A stretch of 64,000 nt of DNA, from NCBI RefSeq assembly GCF_028807635.1, contig NZ_JARBAX010000001.1, positions 2,576,001-2,640,000 of the forward strand, in the 5' to 3' direction. A model generated the notes under the pieces. That model was given only the letters and a program-made list of their open reading frames with translations, was not told where the DNA came from and did not search any database. The position numbers and the translations under genes are program-made. Positions 18,710 to 27,826 of the stretch are shown here, one piece after another (position 1 is the first letter of the stretch; every line of letters starts with the position of its first letter). Origin of the DNA: Streptomyces spiramyceticus. Its GTDB lineage: Bacteria > Actinomycetota > Actinomycetes > Streptomycetales > Streptomycetaceae.

Positions 18710-21500
18710 GCACCAGCTTGTCGGCCGTGCTCTTCTCGACCGCCTCGTCGCTGAAGGCCCAGTCGAGCAGCTCGCCCCTCGCCCACTTGTCCGTCTGGTC
18801 GGTGTAGTGCGCGCTGTACGCGTGGCCCGAGGCGCCGGTGAGGTTGATCCAGCGGGACTTGTCGAGGTCGTTCAGGTTCACGACCATCCGCATGGACGGC
18901 ACCCAGGTGACCTCGTAGCCGCCCGCCGCGTTCCAGCCGGTGGCGTTGACGGCGGCCTCGCCGCCGCCCAGGTTCCACGGGCCCCGGTTGAGCAGCCACT
19001 GGACGGCGCCGGGGCCCTCGGTGCCGAGGGTCTGATTCTTCAGCGTCAGCTGGTGCAGGCGGCCCCAGCTCCAGCCGTCGACGTCCTTGCCGAGCTTGGC
19101 CGTGAGCTCCCAGCGGGCGTCCTTGAGCGCGCGGGCGAGCAGGTCTTCACGGGTTTTGGTGGGCTTGTCGAGGCGCGTGCTCGGCGACTGCCACCATTCG
19201 TTGTTCTCGTCCTTCAGCATCTTGCGGACGACCTCGTACCAGCGGTCGCCGCCGTCCGGCTGGGCCGAGTCCTTGTCGCGCTGGCCGCACTCGCGGACCC
19301 GCTCGTCGAGGTCGTCGACGGGGCCCGTGCTGTCGGCGGGACGGACGATGAGGCACTGGCCCTTGACCCGGAGTTCCTTGGGCAGCTTGTTGCCGAAGGC
19401 GAGCTTGAGGACGTTGCGCCACACCGCGTTGAAGTACGCGGCGGCGGCGGAGTCAGGCTCCTGCGTGTAGTCCCAGCCTTCGAGGAGCTTCTGCGCCTCC
19501 CGGACGTTCGGGTCCGAGACATCGGTCTTCAGCAGGTGGGGCGTGAGCAGCTTCGCGATCTCGCTGCTGTTGTCCGTCTGCATGGTGCGCATGTCGTCGG
19601 TCGAGATCTTCCCGCCGTCCTTGATCTTCGACTCGATGAGGTCGTTGATCCGCTGGCTGCGGGCGCCGTAGCCCCAGTCCTCGGTGAGGAGGTAGGGGTA
19701 CTTCTTCTTGTCGATCACCGCCTGGTTGGCGGTGACGATGTAGCCGCGCTCGGGGTTGTACTCGTACGGCAGCTCGTCCTGCGGGATGAACTTGGTCCAG
19801 CGGTAGCGGGAGTCCCATCCGGGGGCCGGCAGTGTGCCGTTGCCCGCGCCGCGGACCGGGATGCGGCCGGGGGCCTGGTATCCGATGTGGCCCTTGGTGT
19901 CGGCGTAGATCAGGTTCTGCGAGGGGACCTCGAAGTGGGCGGCCGCCGCGCGGAACGTCTTGAAGTCCTTGGCCCTGTTGAGCTCGAAGACGGCGTCCAT
20001 GGACTTGCCGGGCATGAGGGCGGTCCACTTGAGGGCGATCCCGTAGCCGTTGCCCCGGTCGGGGGCGGCGTTGGTGACGGGGGCCTTCTCGCCGACCTTC
20101 TCCAGCTCGCTGCTGCGGTCGGAGACCAGCGGGCCGTTGTTGGTGGAGCGGACGGTGATCTTCTTCGGCTTGCCGCCGGCGACCTTGATGGTCTCCTCGC
20201 GGGTCGTGAAGGCCTTCTCCCGGCCGTCGTAGAGGTAGGTCTCGCCGGAGACCTTCTCCAGATAGAGGTCGGTGACGTCGGCGCCGAGGTTGGTGAAGCC
20301 CCAGGCAATGTCCTGGTTGTGACCGATTATTACGCCGGGCATGCCGGAGAAGGTGTAGCCGGCGGCGTCGTACTGGCACTTGGCGGAGACGCTGCGGCAG
20401 TGCAGGCCCATCTGGTACCAGAGCGAAGGCAGCTGCGGGGCGAGGTGCGGGTCGTTGGCGAGGAGCGGCTTGCTGGTGGTCGTGTACCTGCCGGAGACGA
20501 CCCAGGAGTTGGAGCCGATGCCGCTGCCGTTCGGGCCGAGGAGGGCGGGGATCTCGTCGAGGGCGTCGGAGATGCCGGCGAGCTGGGACTGGAAGCCCTG
20601 GGTGGCGTCGGTCGCGTTGTTCGCGATGCCGTTGCCGTTGCCTGTACCGGTGCCCGTACCCGTACCGGTGCCGGATCCAGTGCCCGTACCTGTGCCTGTG
20701 CCTGTGCCTGTGCCGTTCGACGTGGCCGAGGCGGTCGGGTCGTACTTCTTCGTGTCCTGGTTGAGCGCGCCCTCCCCGACGACCGGCTTGTTCCGGTCGT
20801 ACGGATAGGCCGGATACAGGTCCTTGATCTGCTTCGCCGTCAGCCGGCTCGTCATCAGCGACCGGTCGATCTCGTCCTGCATGTTGCCGCGCAGGTCCCA
20901 GGCCATGGCCTTGAGCCAGGCCACCGAGTCGACGGGCGTCCACTTCTCGGGCTTGTAGTCGTTCGTGAAGCCGAGAGCCGCGTACTCGACGGAGATGTCC
21001 TTGCCGTCGCGTCCTTCGAGGTAGGAGTTGACGCCCGCGGCGTACGCCTGGAGGTACTTCTTGGTCTCCGGCGTCAGCTTGGTGTCGTACTCCTGCTGCG
21101 CGACCCGGCGCCAGCCGAGCGTGCGCAGGAAGGCATCCGTCTCGACCTGGCCCGAACCGAACATCTCCGAGAGACGGCCCGACGTCATGTGACGGCGTAC
21201 GTCCATCTCGTAGAAGCGGTCCTGTGCCTGGACGAAGCCCTGGGCGCGGAAGAGGTCCTCGTCGGTGTCCGCGTAGATCTGGGGAATGCCGTAGCTGTCG
21301 CGCTTGACGTCGACGATGCCCGAAAGGCCGTCGAGTTCGAGTGATCCCGTGGTCTGCGGGAAGGAGGCGCGCACAGTGCTGACGCTCCAGTACGTGCCGT
21401 AGCCGACACCCGTGACGAGGGCCAACACCAGCACGATCACGATCAGGCGGGCGCGACGCCCCTTCTTCTTGCCGGAAGAGGCGGTTGTGTTGGCGGGCAT
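18699..21500 (-). CDS. Penicillin acylase family protein with Gly-Thr repeat linker
   Basis: A 933-residue Ntn-hydrolase of the penicillin acylase/acyl-homoserine lactone acylase family. One membrane helix or uncleaved signal lies at about residues 16-37, so it is exported or anchored outside. The alpha-chain region contains YGIPQIYADTDEDLFRAQGF. The N-terminal nucleophile of the mature beta chain is predicted as Ser330 in GSNSWVVSG, where autocleavage should occur. A Gly-Thr repeat (about residues 262-290) sits in the spacer that would be excised between the chains. The start is ATG at 21500. Substrates could be acylated amino acids, lactones or beta-lactams and cannot be told apart here. 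Confidence 0.92.
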   Translation of the reverse strand: MPANTTASSGKKKGRRARLIVIVLVLALVTGVGYGTYWSVSTVRASFPQTTGSLELDGLSGIVDVKRDSYGIPQIYADTDEDLFRAQGFVQAQDRFYEMDVRRHMTSGRLSEMFGSGQVETDAFLRTLGWRRVAQQEYDTKLTPETKKYLQAYAAGVNSYLEGRDGKDISVEYAALGFTNDYKPEKWTPVDSVAWLKAMAWDLRGNMQDEIDRSLMTSRLTAKQIKDLYPAYPYDRNKPVVGEGALNQDTKKYDPTASATSNGTGTGTGTGTGTGSGTGTGTGTGTGNGNGIANNATDATQGFQSQLAGISDALDEIPALLGPNGSGIGSNSWVVSGRYTTTSKPLLANDPHLAPQLPSLWYQMGLHCRSVSAKCQYDAAGYTFSGMPGVIIGHNQDIAWGFTNLGADVTDLYLEKVSGETYLYDGREKAFTTREETIKVAGGKPKKITVRSTNNGPLVSDRSSELEKVGEKAPVTNAAPDRGNGYGIALKWTALMPGKSMDAVFELNRAKDFKTFRAAAAHFEVPSQNLIYADTKGHIGYQAPGRIPVRGAGNGTLPAPGWDSRYRWTKFIPQDELPYEYNPERGYIVTANQAVIDKKKYPYLLTEDWGYGARSQRINDLIESKIKDGGKISTDDMRTMQTDNSSEIAKLLTPHLLKTDVSDPNVREAQKLLEGWDYTQEPDSAAAAYFNAVWRNVLKLAFGNKLPKELRVKGQCLIVRPADSTGPVDDLDERVRECGQRDKDSAQPDGGDRWYEVVRKMLKDENNEWWQSPSTRLDKPTKTREDLLARALKDARWELTAKLGKDVDGWSWGRLHQLTLKNQTLGTEGPGAVQWLLNRGPWNLGGGEAAVNATGWNAAGGYEVTWVPSMRMVVNLNDLDKSRWINLTGASGHAYSAHYTDQTDKWARGELLDWAFSDEAVEKSTADKLVLRP
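20632..20712. repeat. Hexamer-type repeat coding for a Gly-Thr run
   Basis: On the plus strand this stretch alternates tgcc, tacc and gtgc hexamers (runs such as CCTGTGCCTGTG), which on the coding strand give about a dozen Gly-Thr dipeptides ending in Gly-Asn-Gly-Asn. The repeat is in frame with the penicillin acylase-like gene and could change length by slippage without shifting the frame. Confidence 0.85.
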
Positions 21501-21680
21501 CGCTGTCCTTCGAGGGGCAGGGTGGTCCTGGAGTGCTGGAGCAACCATAGGCGCAGCACTCTTGGGCTCCGGACTCGGTGCCTGTTTGAGCGGTTGTACG
21601 GACGATCAGGAGCGTCAAGAAGGCGTTAAAGATTAGGTAAGGTAACGAAGTACTGGCCAACGGAGGAACCGCCGGCGGGC

Positions 21681-23207
21681 GTGCGAGGGAAGGAACGGCC
21701 ACTGACTGTCCACGAGCTCAACGAACTCCTGCTCATCTGCTCGCTCGTCCTGCTCATCGCCGTCGCGGCGGTTCGCATCTCGTCCCGGAGCGGGCTCCCC
21801 AGCCTGCTGCTGTATCTCGGGATCGGCGTTGCCATAGGGCAGGACGGCATCTTCGCCGTCAAGTTCGACAACGCCGAACTGACGCAGGTGATCGGCTATG
21901 CCGCGCTTGTGGTGATCCTGGCCGAGGGTGGCCTGGGTACGAAGTGGAAGCAGGTCAAGCCCGCGTTGCCCGCCGCGGTCGTGCTGTCGACCGTCGGCGT
22001 CGCGGTGAGCGTGGGCGTTACGGCGGCCGGTGCGCACTATCTCGTCGGCCTCGACTGGCGGCAGGCGCTGATCATCGGCGCGGTCGTCTCGTCGACGGAC
22101 GCCGCCGCGGTCTTCTCCGTACTGCGCAAGGTTCCGCTGCCGGCCCGGATCACAGGTGTGCTGGAGGCGGAGTCGGGCTTCAACGACGCCCCTGTCGTGA
22201 TCCTGGTGGTCGCCTTCTCGACGGCCGGGCCGGTGGACGACTGGTACTTCCTGGTCGGCAAGATCGTTCTGGAGCTGGCGATCGGCGCAAGCATCGGTCT
22301 CGCGGTGGGCTGGCTCGGAGCGTTCGGACTGCGTCATGTGGCACTGCCCGCTTCCGGCCTGTATCCGATCGCGGTCATGGCCATCGCGGTGTCTGCGTAC
22401 GCCGCCGGAGCCATCGCGCACGGCAGTGGATTCCTCGCCGTCTACCTGGCCGCCATGGTGCTGGGAAACTCCAAGCTGCCGCACTGGCCGGCCACGCGCG
22501 GATTCGCGGACGGTCTCGGCTGGATCGCACAGATCGGCATGTTCGTCCTGCTCGGCCTGCTGGTTACGCCGCACGAGCTGGTGGCCGACTTCTGGCCCGC
22601 TGTCGTCGTGGGTCTGGTGCTCACGATGGTGGCGCGGCCGCTGGAGGTCCTCGTCAGCCTGCTGCCGTTCCGTATCCCGTGGCGGGAGCAGGCCCTGATG
22701 TCCTGGGCCGGGCTGCGCGGTGCGGTGCCCATCATTCTGGCGACCATTCCCCTGGTCACGGAGATCGAGGGCAGCGACCGGGTCTTCAACATCGTCTTCG
22801 TCCTCGTCGTTGTCTACACCCTCGTACAGGGGCCGACGCTGCCCTGGCTGGCGAAGCGGCTGCGGCTCGGCGTCGACCCGTCGGAGGCCGCCGACCTGGG
22901 CATCGAGTCGGCGCCGCTGGAGCGGCTGCGCGGACACCTGCTGTCGGTCGCGATCCCCGAGAAGTCGAAGATGCACGGCGTGGAGGTGGCCGAGCTGCGA
23001 CTGCCGCACGGGGCCGCCGTGACCTTGGTCGTACGGGACGGCACCAGCTTCGTACCGCTGCCGACGACTGTGCTGCGGCGGGGCGACGAGCTGCTGGTCG
23101 TGGCCACCGATCCGGTGCGGGACGCGGCCGAGAAGCGGCTGCGGGCGGTCGGGCAGGGCGGAAAGCTGGCTGGATGGCTGGGAACCGGCGGCACAACGTC
23201 CGATTGA
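21681..23207 (+). CDS. CPA1-type cation/proton antiporter with RCK_C domain (CvrA/NhaP2-like)
   Basis: A protein of about 500 residues with twelve or so membrane helices, then a cytoplasmic TrkA-C (RCK_C) domain from about residue 400 to 490. The ion-binding core is recognisable in SSTDAAAVFSVLR and ESGFNDAPVVI, as in K+/H+ or Na+/H+ exchangers of the CvrA group, which adjust cell potassium, pH and turgor. Two starts are possible: GTG at 21681 with GGAGGA 14 bases upstream, or CTG at 21702 with AAGGAA six bases upstream. The second matches the usual TVHELN-type N-terminus. The longer form is reported. Confidence 0.9.
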   Translation: MRGKERPLTVHELNELLLICSLVLLIAVAAVRISSRSGLPSLLLYLGIGVAIGQDGIFAVKFDNAELTQVIGYAALVVILAEGGLGTKWKQVKPALPAAVVLSTVGVAVSVGVTAAGAHYLVGLDWRQALIIGAVVSSTDAAAVFSVLRKVPLPARITGVLEAESGFNDAPVVILVVAFSTAGPVDDWYFLVGKIVLELAIGASIGLAVGWLGAFGLRHVALPASGLYPIAVMAIAVSAYAAGAIAHGSGFLAVYLAAMVLGNSKLPHWPATRGFADGLGWIAQIGMFVLLGLLVTPHELVADFWPAVVVGLVLTMVARPLEVLVSLLPFRIPWREQALMSWAGLRGAVPIILATIPLVTEIEGSDRVFNIVFVLVVVYTLVQGPTLPWLAKRLRLGVDPSEAADLGIESAPLERLRGHLLSVAIPEKSKMHGVEVAELRLPHGAAVTLVVRDGTSFVPLPTTVLRRGDELLVVATDPVRDAAEKRLRAVGQGGKLAGWLGTGGTTSD

Positions 23208-23461
23208 TCACAGGCAGTGTGACGGATTCCTTAGGCATTTACAGGCGTCACCCCAGGGACACCCTGTAACATGAAGGTCTACTGATCGACCAACTCTGCC
23301 TGACGCAGAGCTGGCGCGACCGTACGGCGGCCGGCCCCCTCTCGGTGGGTGTCCTGGTATCTACCGCCGGTCCTGCGCAAGAGGACAGCTCTCGGCGGCT
23401 CCCGCACGCCCACCACCGCGTGCACAGGGGAGCGTCACCAGGCGGCAGAAAGGCAAGGACC

Positions 23462-24730
23462 GTGTCCAACACGGTCACCACCCCGCGCCCTGGTTACGGC
23501 CGGCTGCTCCGCACCCCTGGAGCATGGACGTACCTGTTGCCCGGATTCCTGGCACGGCAGCCCTTCGCGATGCTGACGATCGGCATCGTGCTGCTGGTGC
23601 AGCACACCACTGGTTCGTACGGAAGCGCGGGCGCTGTAGCCGCAGTAACCGGCGTTTCCATGGCACTGTTCGCGCCGCAGAGCGGCAAACTGGCCGACCG
23701 TTTCGGACAGAGCGCTGTTCTGATTCCGGGCGTCCTTGTACACACCGCTTCCGTCGTCACACTGACGGCGCTCGCGCTCGCGGACGCCCCCATGTGGGCA
23801 CTGTTCGTCGCGGCCGTCCCTACCGGTGCTTCCGTACCGCAGATCGGCCCGATGGTGCGGGCCCGCTGGGCCGCCAAGCTGGAGGGCTCGCCGCTGATGT
23901 CGACGGCGGCCGCCTTCGAGTCCGTGACGGACGAGTTCACCTTCGTCGTCGGCCCGGTGCTCGCGACCGCGCTGTGCACCGGTGTGCACCCGGCGGCCGG
24001 TCTGGCCGCAGAGGCGGCGCTGACGCTGGTCGGCGGCCTGTTCTTCGCGATGCAGCGGCGTACCCAGCCGCAGGCCGGACGCCTGACCGTGTCCGAAGGA
24101 CGCCGGGCCTCCGCCCTCTCCGTGCCGGGCGTACGCGTCCTCGCGATGGCCTTCCTGGGCATCGGAGCGGTCTTCGGCGGAATGCAGGTCTCGCTGACCG
24201 CCTTCTCCGAGGAGATCGGCAACCCCGGCGTCAACGGGCTGCTGTACGGCACCTTCGCCGCGGGCAACATGCTCGCGGGCATCGCATGCGGCGCGATCGC
24301 CTGGAAGGTCGGCCCCCGCCGCCGGCTGATGGTCGGGTACGCCGCCCTGACCCTGGCCGCCTCCGGACTGTGGGCGGTGCACTCCGTGCCACTGCTCGCC
24401 GGGCTGGGGCTGCTGGTCGGCCTGTGCATCGCGCCCGCGCTGATCACCGGCTACACGATGGTCGAGACCCTGGTGCCGGCTTCGGCCCGTACCGAGGCCT
24501 TCACCTGGCTGACCGGCGCCGTTGCGCTCGGCCAGGCCGCGGCCGTCACTGTCGCCGGCCGACTGGCGGACGCGAACGGGGCCAGCGCCGGGTTCCTGGT
24601 GCCGCTGGGCGGTACGGCGCTTGCGCTGATCACGCTCGTGGCGCTGCGCTCGCGGCTGACGCCGGGCCGCGCGACCCGAGTGGTCACGCGCGGCTCGGTC
24701 CACCGCGATCCTGTCGCGGTCGGTGAATGA
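23462..24730 (+). CDS. MFS transporter
   Basis: A major facilitator superfamily protein of 423 residues and about twelve membrane helices. The loop 2-3 signature GKLADRFGQ lies at about residue 80. The group resembles drug or sugar efflux proteins, but the substrate is unknown. GTG at 23462 was chosen because conservation-like sequence begins there; the upstream open frame from 23345 has low-complexity composition and no ribosome-binding site. The stop is followed by a 200-bp intergenic region. Confidence 0.87.
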   Translation: MSNTVTTPRPGYGRLLRTPGAWTYLLPGFLARQPFAMLTIGIVLLVQHTTGSYGSAGAVAAVTGVSMALFAPQSGKLADRFGQSAVLIPGVLVHTASVVTLTALALADAPMWALFVAAVPTGASVPQIGPMVRARWAAKLEGSPLMSTAAAFESVTDEFTFVVGPVLATALCTGVHPAAGLAAEAALTLVGGLFFAMQRRTQPQAGRLTVSEGRRASALSVPGVRVLAMAFLGIGAVFGGMQVSLTAFSEEIGNPGVNGLLYGTFAAGNMLAGIACGAIAWKVGPRRRLMVGYAALTLAASGLWAVHSVPLLAGLGLLVGLCIAPALITGYTMVETLVPASARTEAFTWLTGAVALGQAAAVTVAGRLADANGASAGFLVPLGGTALALITLVALRSRLTPGRATRVVTRGSVHRDPVAVGE

Positions 24731-24930
24731 CGCAGCGGAATACGTCACTGTGACTCCTCCACCACATGAAATGCGGCGGCTTCTCACTTGAGTCCGAGGA
24801 CCCTCATGACGGCCAAGCCCTGACCGCTGCCCGCAGGCAGGTGACAGACGTTACTCCAGTCAGCCGCGCGTAACAGCTACTATGGACGATTGTTAGCACT
24901 CAACGAGCGAGAGTGCCAGGAGGAAGACAA

Positions 24931-25284
24931 GTGCCGACCTACCAGTACCAGTGCACCGAGTGCCGCGAAGGCCTCGAGGCGGTGCAGAAGTTCACCGATG
25001 ACGCACTGACCGTGTGCCCGAGCTGCCAGGGACGCCTCAAGAAGGTGTTCTCCGCGGTCGGCATCGTCTTCAAGGGTTCCGGGTTCTACCGGAACGACAG
25101 CCGCGGCTCCTCGTCGAGCAGCACGCCGGCCACGTCGTCCGCGAAGACCGCCGCGTCGTCTTCTTCGTCGTCCTCGTCTTCGGGGTCCTCGGGGTCTTCG
25201 TCCGACTCGAAGCCTGCCGCGTCGTCGAGCACCAGTGGCTCTTCGGGTTCGTCGAGCTCTTCCAGCAGCACCTCGGCCGCGTAG
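24931..25284 (+). CDS. FmdB family zinc-ribbon protein with serine-rich tail
   Basis: A 117-residue protein. The N-terminal 45 residues form an FmdB/CxxC zinc ribbon, with CTEC near residue 8 and CPSC near 30. The remaining 65 residues are almost only serine, alanine and glycine and are probably disordered. The start GTG at 24931 has AGGAGG ten bases upstream. The function is unknown; FmdB-like proteins are putative regulators. A terminator follows directly, then mtnP. Confidence 0.93.
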   Translation: MPTYQYQCTECREGLEAVQKFTDDALTVCPSCQGRLKKVFSAVGIVFKGSGFYRNDSRGSSSSSTPATSSAKTAASSSSSSSSSGSSGSSSDSKPAASSSTSGSSGSSSSSSSTSAA

Positions 25285-25304
25285 CGCGCCACATGCCGTA
25301 ACAG

Positions 25305-25331
25305 GACCCCGCCGTATCGGACGGCGGGGTC
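25305..25331 (+). terminator. Terminator after the FmdB gene
   Basis: A perfect 11-bp inverted repeat (25305-25315 and 25321-25331) with a 5-base loop, followed by TTC. It lies 20 bp after the FmdB stop and 35 bp before the mtnP start. Confidence 0.8.
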
Positions 25332-25365
25332 TTCGGCATGTCCGTGCCCGGCTACTGTGGCGGCC

Positions 25366-26199
25366 ATGTTGAACGCACAGATCGGCGTGATAGGCGGCTC
25401 GGGCTTCTACTCCTTCCTGGAGGACGTGACCGAGGTACAGGTGGACACCCCCTACGGGAAGCCGAGCGACTCCCTCTTCCTCGGTGAGATCGCCGGGCGG
25501 CGGGTCGCCTTCCTCCCCCGCCACGGTCGCGGTCACCACCTGCCGCCGCACCGCATCAACTACCGCGCCAACCTGTGGGCGCTGCGTTCCGTCGGCGCGC
25601 GCCAGGTGCTCGGGCCGTGCGCGGTGGGCGGGCTGCTCGCCGAGTACGGGCCGGGGACGCTGCTCGTACCGGATCAGCTGGTGGACCGTACGAAGGCGCG
25701 TACGCAGACCTTCTACGACGGTGAGACGCCGGTCGACGGGAAGCTGCCGAAGGTGGTGCACCTGAGCTTCGCCGACCCGTACTGCCCCGAGGGGCGCAAG
25801 GCTGCGGTCGCGGCGGCACGCGGGCGTGACTGGGAGCCGGTGGACGGCGGGACCCTGGTCGTCATAGAGGGGCCGCGTTTCTCCACGCGGGCCGAGTCGC
25901 GGTGGCATGCGGCGATGGGCTGGTCGGTGGTCGGCATGACCGGGCACCCGGAGGCTGTACTCGCCCGGGAGCTCGGGCTCTGCTACACGTCGCTGGCGCT
26001 GGTGACGGACCTGGACGCCGGGGCCGAGACGGGCGAGGGCGTCTCCCACGAGGAGGTGCTCAAGGTCTTCGCCGCGAATGTCGACCGGCTGCGCTCCGTG
26101 CTCTTCGACGCGGTGGCCGGGCTGCCGGCGGACGAGGCGCGCGACTGCCTGTGCGCGCACGCGCTCGACGGGCTGGACACGGGGATCGAACTGCCCTAG
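25366..26199 (+). CDS. mtnP: S-methyl-5'-thioadenosine phosphorylase
   Basis: A 277-residue purine nucleoside phosphorylase of the MtnP type, which splits 5'-methylthioadenosine to adenine and methylthioribose-1-phosphate in methionine salvage. The phosphate-binding GGSGFY is at about residue 8, PRHGRGH at about 48, and the purine-site IEGPRFSTRAE and GMTGHPEA blocks follow. The start is ATG at 25366; a GTG nine bases earlier is possible. Related MTIP or PNP activities cannot be excluded from sequence alone. Confidence 0.9.
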   Translation: MLNAQIGVIGGSGFYSFLEDVTEVQVDTPYGKPSDSLFLGEIAGRRVAFLPRHGRGHHLPPHRINYRANLWALRSVGARQVLGPCAVGGLLAEYGPGTLLVPDQLVDRTKARTQTFYDGETPVDGKLPKVVHLSFADPYCPEGRKAAVAAARGRDWEPVDGGTLVVIEGPRFSTRAESRWHAAMGWSVVGMTGHPEAVLARELGLCYTSLALVTDLDAGAETGEGVSHEEVLKVFAANVDRLRSVLFDAVAGLPADEARDCLCAHALDGLDTGIELP

Positions 26200-26307
26200 C
26201 GGGTGAGCGAGTTTTCCACAGACCGGGGGTGGTCCACAGGCTCCGGCGGGATCCGGGCAGAGCGTGGATCGTGAGGAGCGTTCAGCCGAATCTCCTCGCG
26301 GCAGGCG

Positions 26308-26874
26308 GTGGTTTCCGTGTCCCCCTCGTCCTCTACGTCCCCCACTTACTCTCTTCCCGCGCGTCCGGCCCCGCCTCCCTGCGGTGTGCCCGGGTTCGCC
26401 CCTGTTCGGGTGCGTGGCGGCATGCGCTTCCTGCGGCGCGCGGTGCGGCGCAGGAAGCGGGCGATGGCGGGCGCACTCGCCATGGCAGCCGCCGCGCTGG
26501 CCGCTTCGGGCGTGTACGACACGGGTCGTACGGGAGCCGGGCCGGCGGCGGCCGTCGCCGCGCCGCAGCGTGAGCGGAAGCCGGTGGAGATGGTGTCCGC
26601 GCCGGTACGTATCGCTGATGCCGCGACCGTGCGGCTGCTGCGGCGGGGCGACCGCGTCGATGTGATCGCCGCCGCCAACGCGTCGGCGGGCGGCGCGAGA
26701 TCCGGTGCGCGGGTGGTGGCCGCGGGTGCCCGGGTGGCCGAAGTACCGAAGGCGGCGGCCGGGACTTTCGGAGACGACAGCGGGGCGCTGGTGGTCCTGT
26801 CCGTCCCCCGGAACACGGCCGCGGAACTGGCCGGTGCGGGGACGACGTCGCAGCTGGCGGTGACGTTGTGCTGA
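26308..26874 (+). CDS. SAF-domain (CpaB/RcpC-like) membrane protein
   Basis: A 188-residue protein. A basic region and one membrane helix (around residues 52-68, in MAGALAMAAAALAASG) are followed by an SAF-like domain with RIADAATVRLLRRGDRVDV, as in the CpaB/RcpC pilus assembly proteins. No other pilus genes are nearby, so the role is open. The start is uncertain: GTG at 26308 is used, but ATG at 26422 (just before the basic region) would give a 150-residue protein with a normal N-terminus. It precedes mscL by about 120 bp. Confidence 0.75.
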   Translation: MVSVSPSSSTSPTYSLPARPAPPPCGVPGFAPVRVRGGMRFLRRAVRRRKRAMAGALAMAAAALAASGVYDTGRTGAGPAAAVAAPQRERKPVEMVSAPVRIADAATVRLLRRGDRVDVIAAANASAGGARSGARVVAAGARVAEVPKAAAGTFGDDSGALVVLSVPRNTAAELAGAGTTSQLAVTLC

Positions 26875-26997
26875 CTAGAACTGGCGCGCCCGCATGTCAC
26901 TGGTTCGTGGGCCGCGACTGGACAGGCCCGTCACGTGCTGACGTAGGTTGCGGAACGGTTTGCTCCGTCCCCGGTAAATGCGAAAAGAGGCTCATTC

Positions 26998-27468
26998 GTG
27001 AGCGAGCAGAAGCAGAGCGTCCTGGAGGGCTTCAAGGTCTTCCTGATGCGCGGCAATGTGATCGACCTTGCCGTCGCGGTGGTCATCGGCGCCGCGTTCA
27101 CGAACATCGTGAACGCCGTGGTGAAGGGGATCATCAGCCCCCTGGTCGGGGCGATCGGCACGAAGAACCTGGACGTCTACTCCTCCTGCCTGAAGGACCC
27201 CTGCGGCATCGACGCGAAGGGGGAGCCCACCGGCGTCAACATCCTCTGGGGCTCGGTCCTGAACGCGACGCTCTCCTTCTTGATCACCGCTGCGGTCGTC
27301 TACTTCCTCATGGTGCTGCCCATGTCCAAGTACCTGGCCAGGCAGGCGAAGCGGAAGAAGGAGAAGGAGGCCACGGTGGAAGTCATGGAAGCCACCGAGG
27401 TCGAGCTGCTGAAGGAGATCAGGGACGCCCTGGTGGCGCAGCGCGGCTCGGGTCACGACAACCCGTAG
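26998..27468 (+). CDS. mscL: Large-conductance mechanosensitive channel MscL
   Basis: A 156-residue MscL, the membrane channel that opens on hypo-osmotic shock. The N-terminal amphipathic helix and FLMRGNVIDLAVAVVIGAAF give helix M1. A periplasmic loop with two cysteines follows, then helix M2 and the charged C-terminal bundle KRKKEKEA...VELLKEIRDAL. The start is GTG at 26998. The SAF-domain gene precedes it, and a small convergent gene follows 13 bp after the stop. Confidence 0.96.
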   Translation: MSEQKQSVLEGFKVFLMRGNVIDLAVAVVIGAAFTNIVNAVVKGIISPLVGAIGTKNLDVYSSCLKDPCGIDAKGEPTGVNILWGSVLNATLSFLITAAVVYFLMVLPMSKYLARQAKRKKEKEATVEVMEATEVELLKEIRDALVAQRGSGHDNP

Positions 27469-27481
27469 CCACTGCTGCTGC

Positions 27482-27709
27482 TCAGAGGTGGTGCGGCGGC
27501 TTTTCGTCCAGGAAGCGGGCGAGGGCGGCCGCGCTGCCGGAGGACTCGCCTGGAGCCCGCTCACCCCACCCTCGGTCCGTATCGTCCGCCGATTGCTGGT
27601 CGAGCGGATCTCCGAAGTCCAGTGCCGGCTTGGGCCGTGGCTTTCGCTCCGGCTGCTGCTCGGGCTCGTGCTCCGGATCGCGCGGTCCGTGGGCGGGGGC
27701 GGTGCTCAT
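27482..27709 (-). CDS. Small conserved hydrophilic protein
   Basis: A 75-residue, acidic, proline-rich protein with no membrane segment. The C-terminal half (DFGDPLDQQSADDTDRGWGE) resembles a small protein of unknown role that I associate with streptomycetes near mscL. It is convergent with mscL. The start is ATG at 27709. No domain or function can be given. Confidence 0.65.
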   Translation of the reverse strand: MSTAPAHGPRDPEHEPEQQPERKPRPKPALDFGDPLDQQSADDTDRGWGERAPGESSGSAAALARFLDEKPPHHL

Positions 27710-27740
27710 ACCTCAAGGGTACGGCGATCCGGCAGAGCTG

Positions 27741-27796
27741 ACCTCTCGCGACGGACCTCTCGCGACGGGCCTTTCGCGACGGGCCTTTCGCGCCGC
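27741..27796. repeat. 14-bp tandem repeat upstream of P1 peptidase
   Basis: Four copies of a 14-bp unit begin at 27741, 27755, 27769 and 27783 (ACCTCTCGCGACGG, twice, then GCCTTTCGCGACGG and a partial copy). They lie between the divergent small gene and the peptidase gene. They could be a regulatory site or simple slippage products. Confidence 0.7.
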
Positions 27797-27826
27797 GGCA
27801 GCCAACCCCCGTGATACCTACAAACC

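Noticed and set aside
19453..21702. Long alternative minus-strand frame over the penicillin acylase gene
   Set aside because: Composition is Arg/Pro/His-rich and the true frame has signal, repeat and nucleophile motifs.
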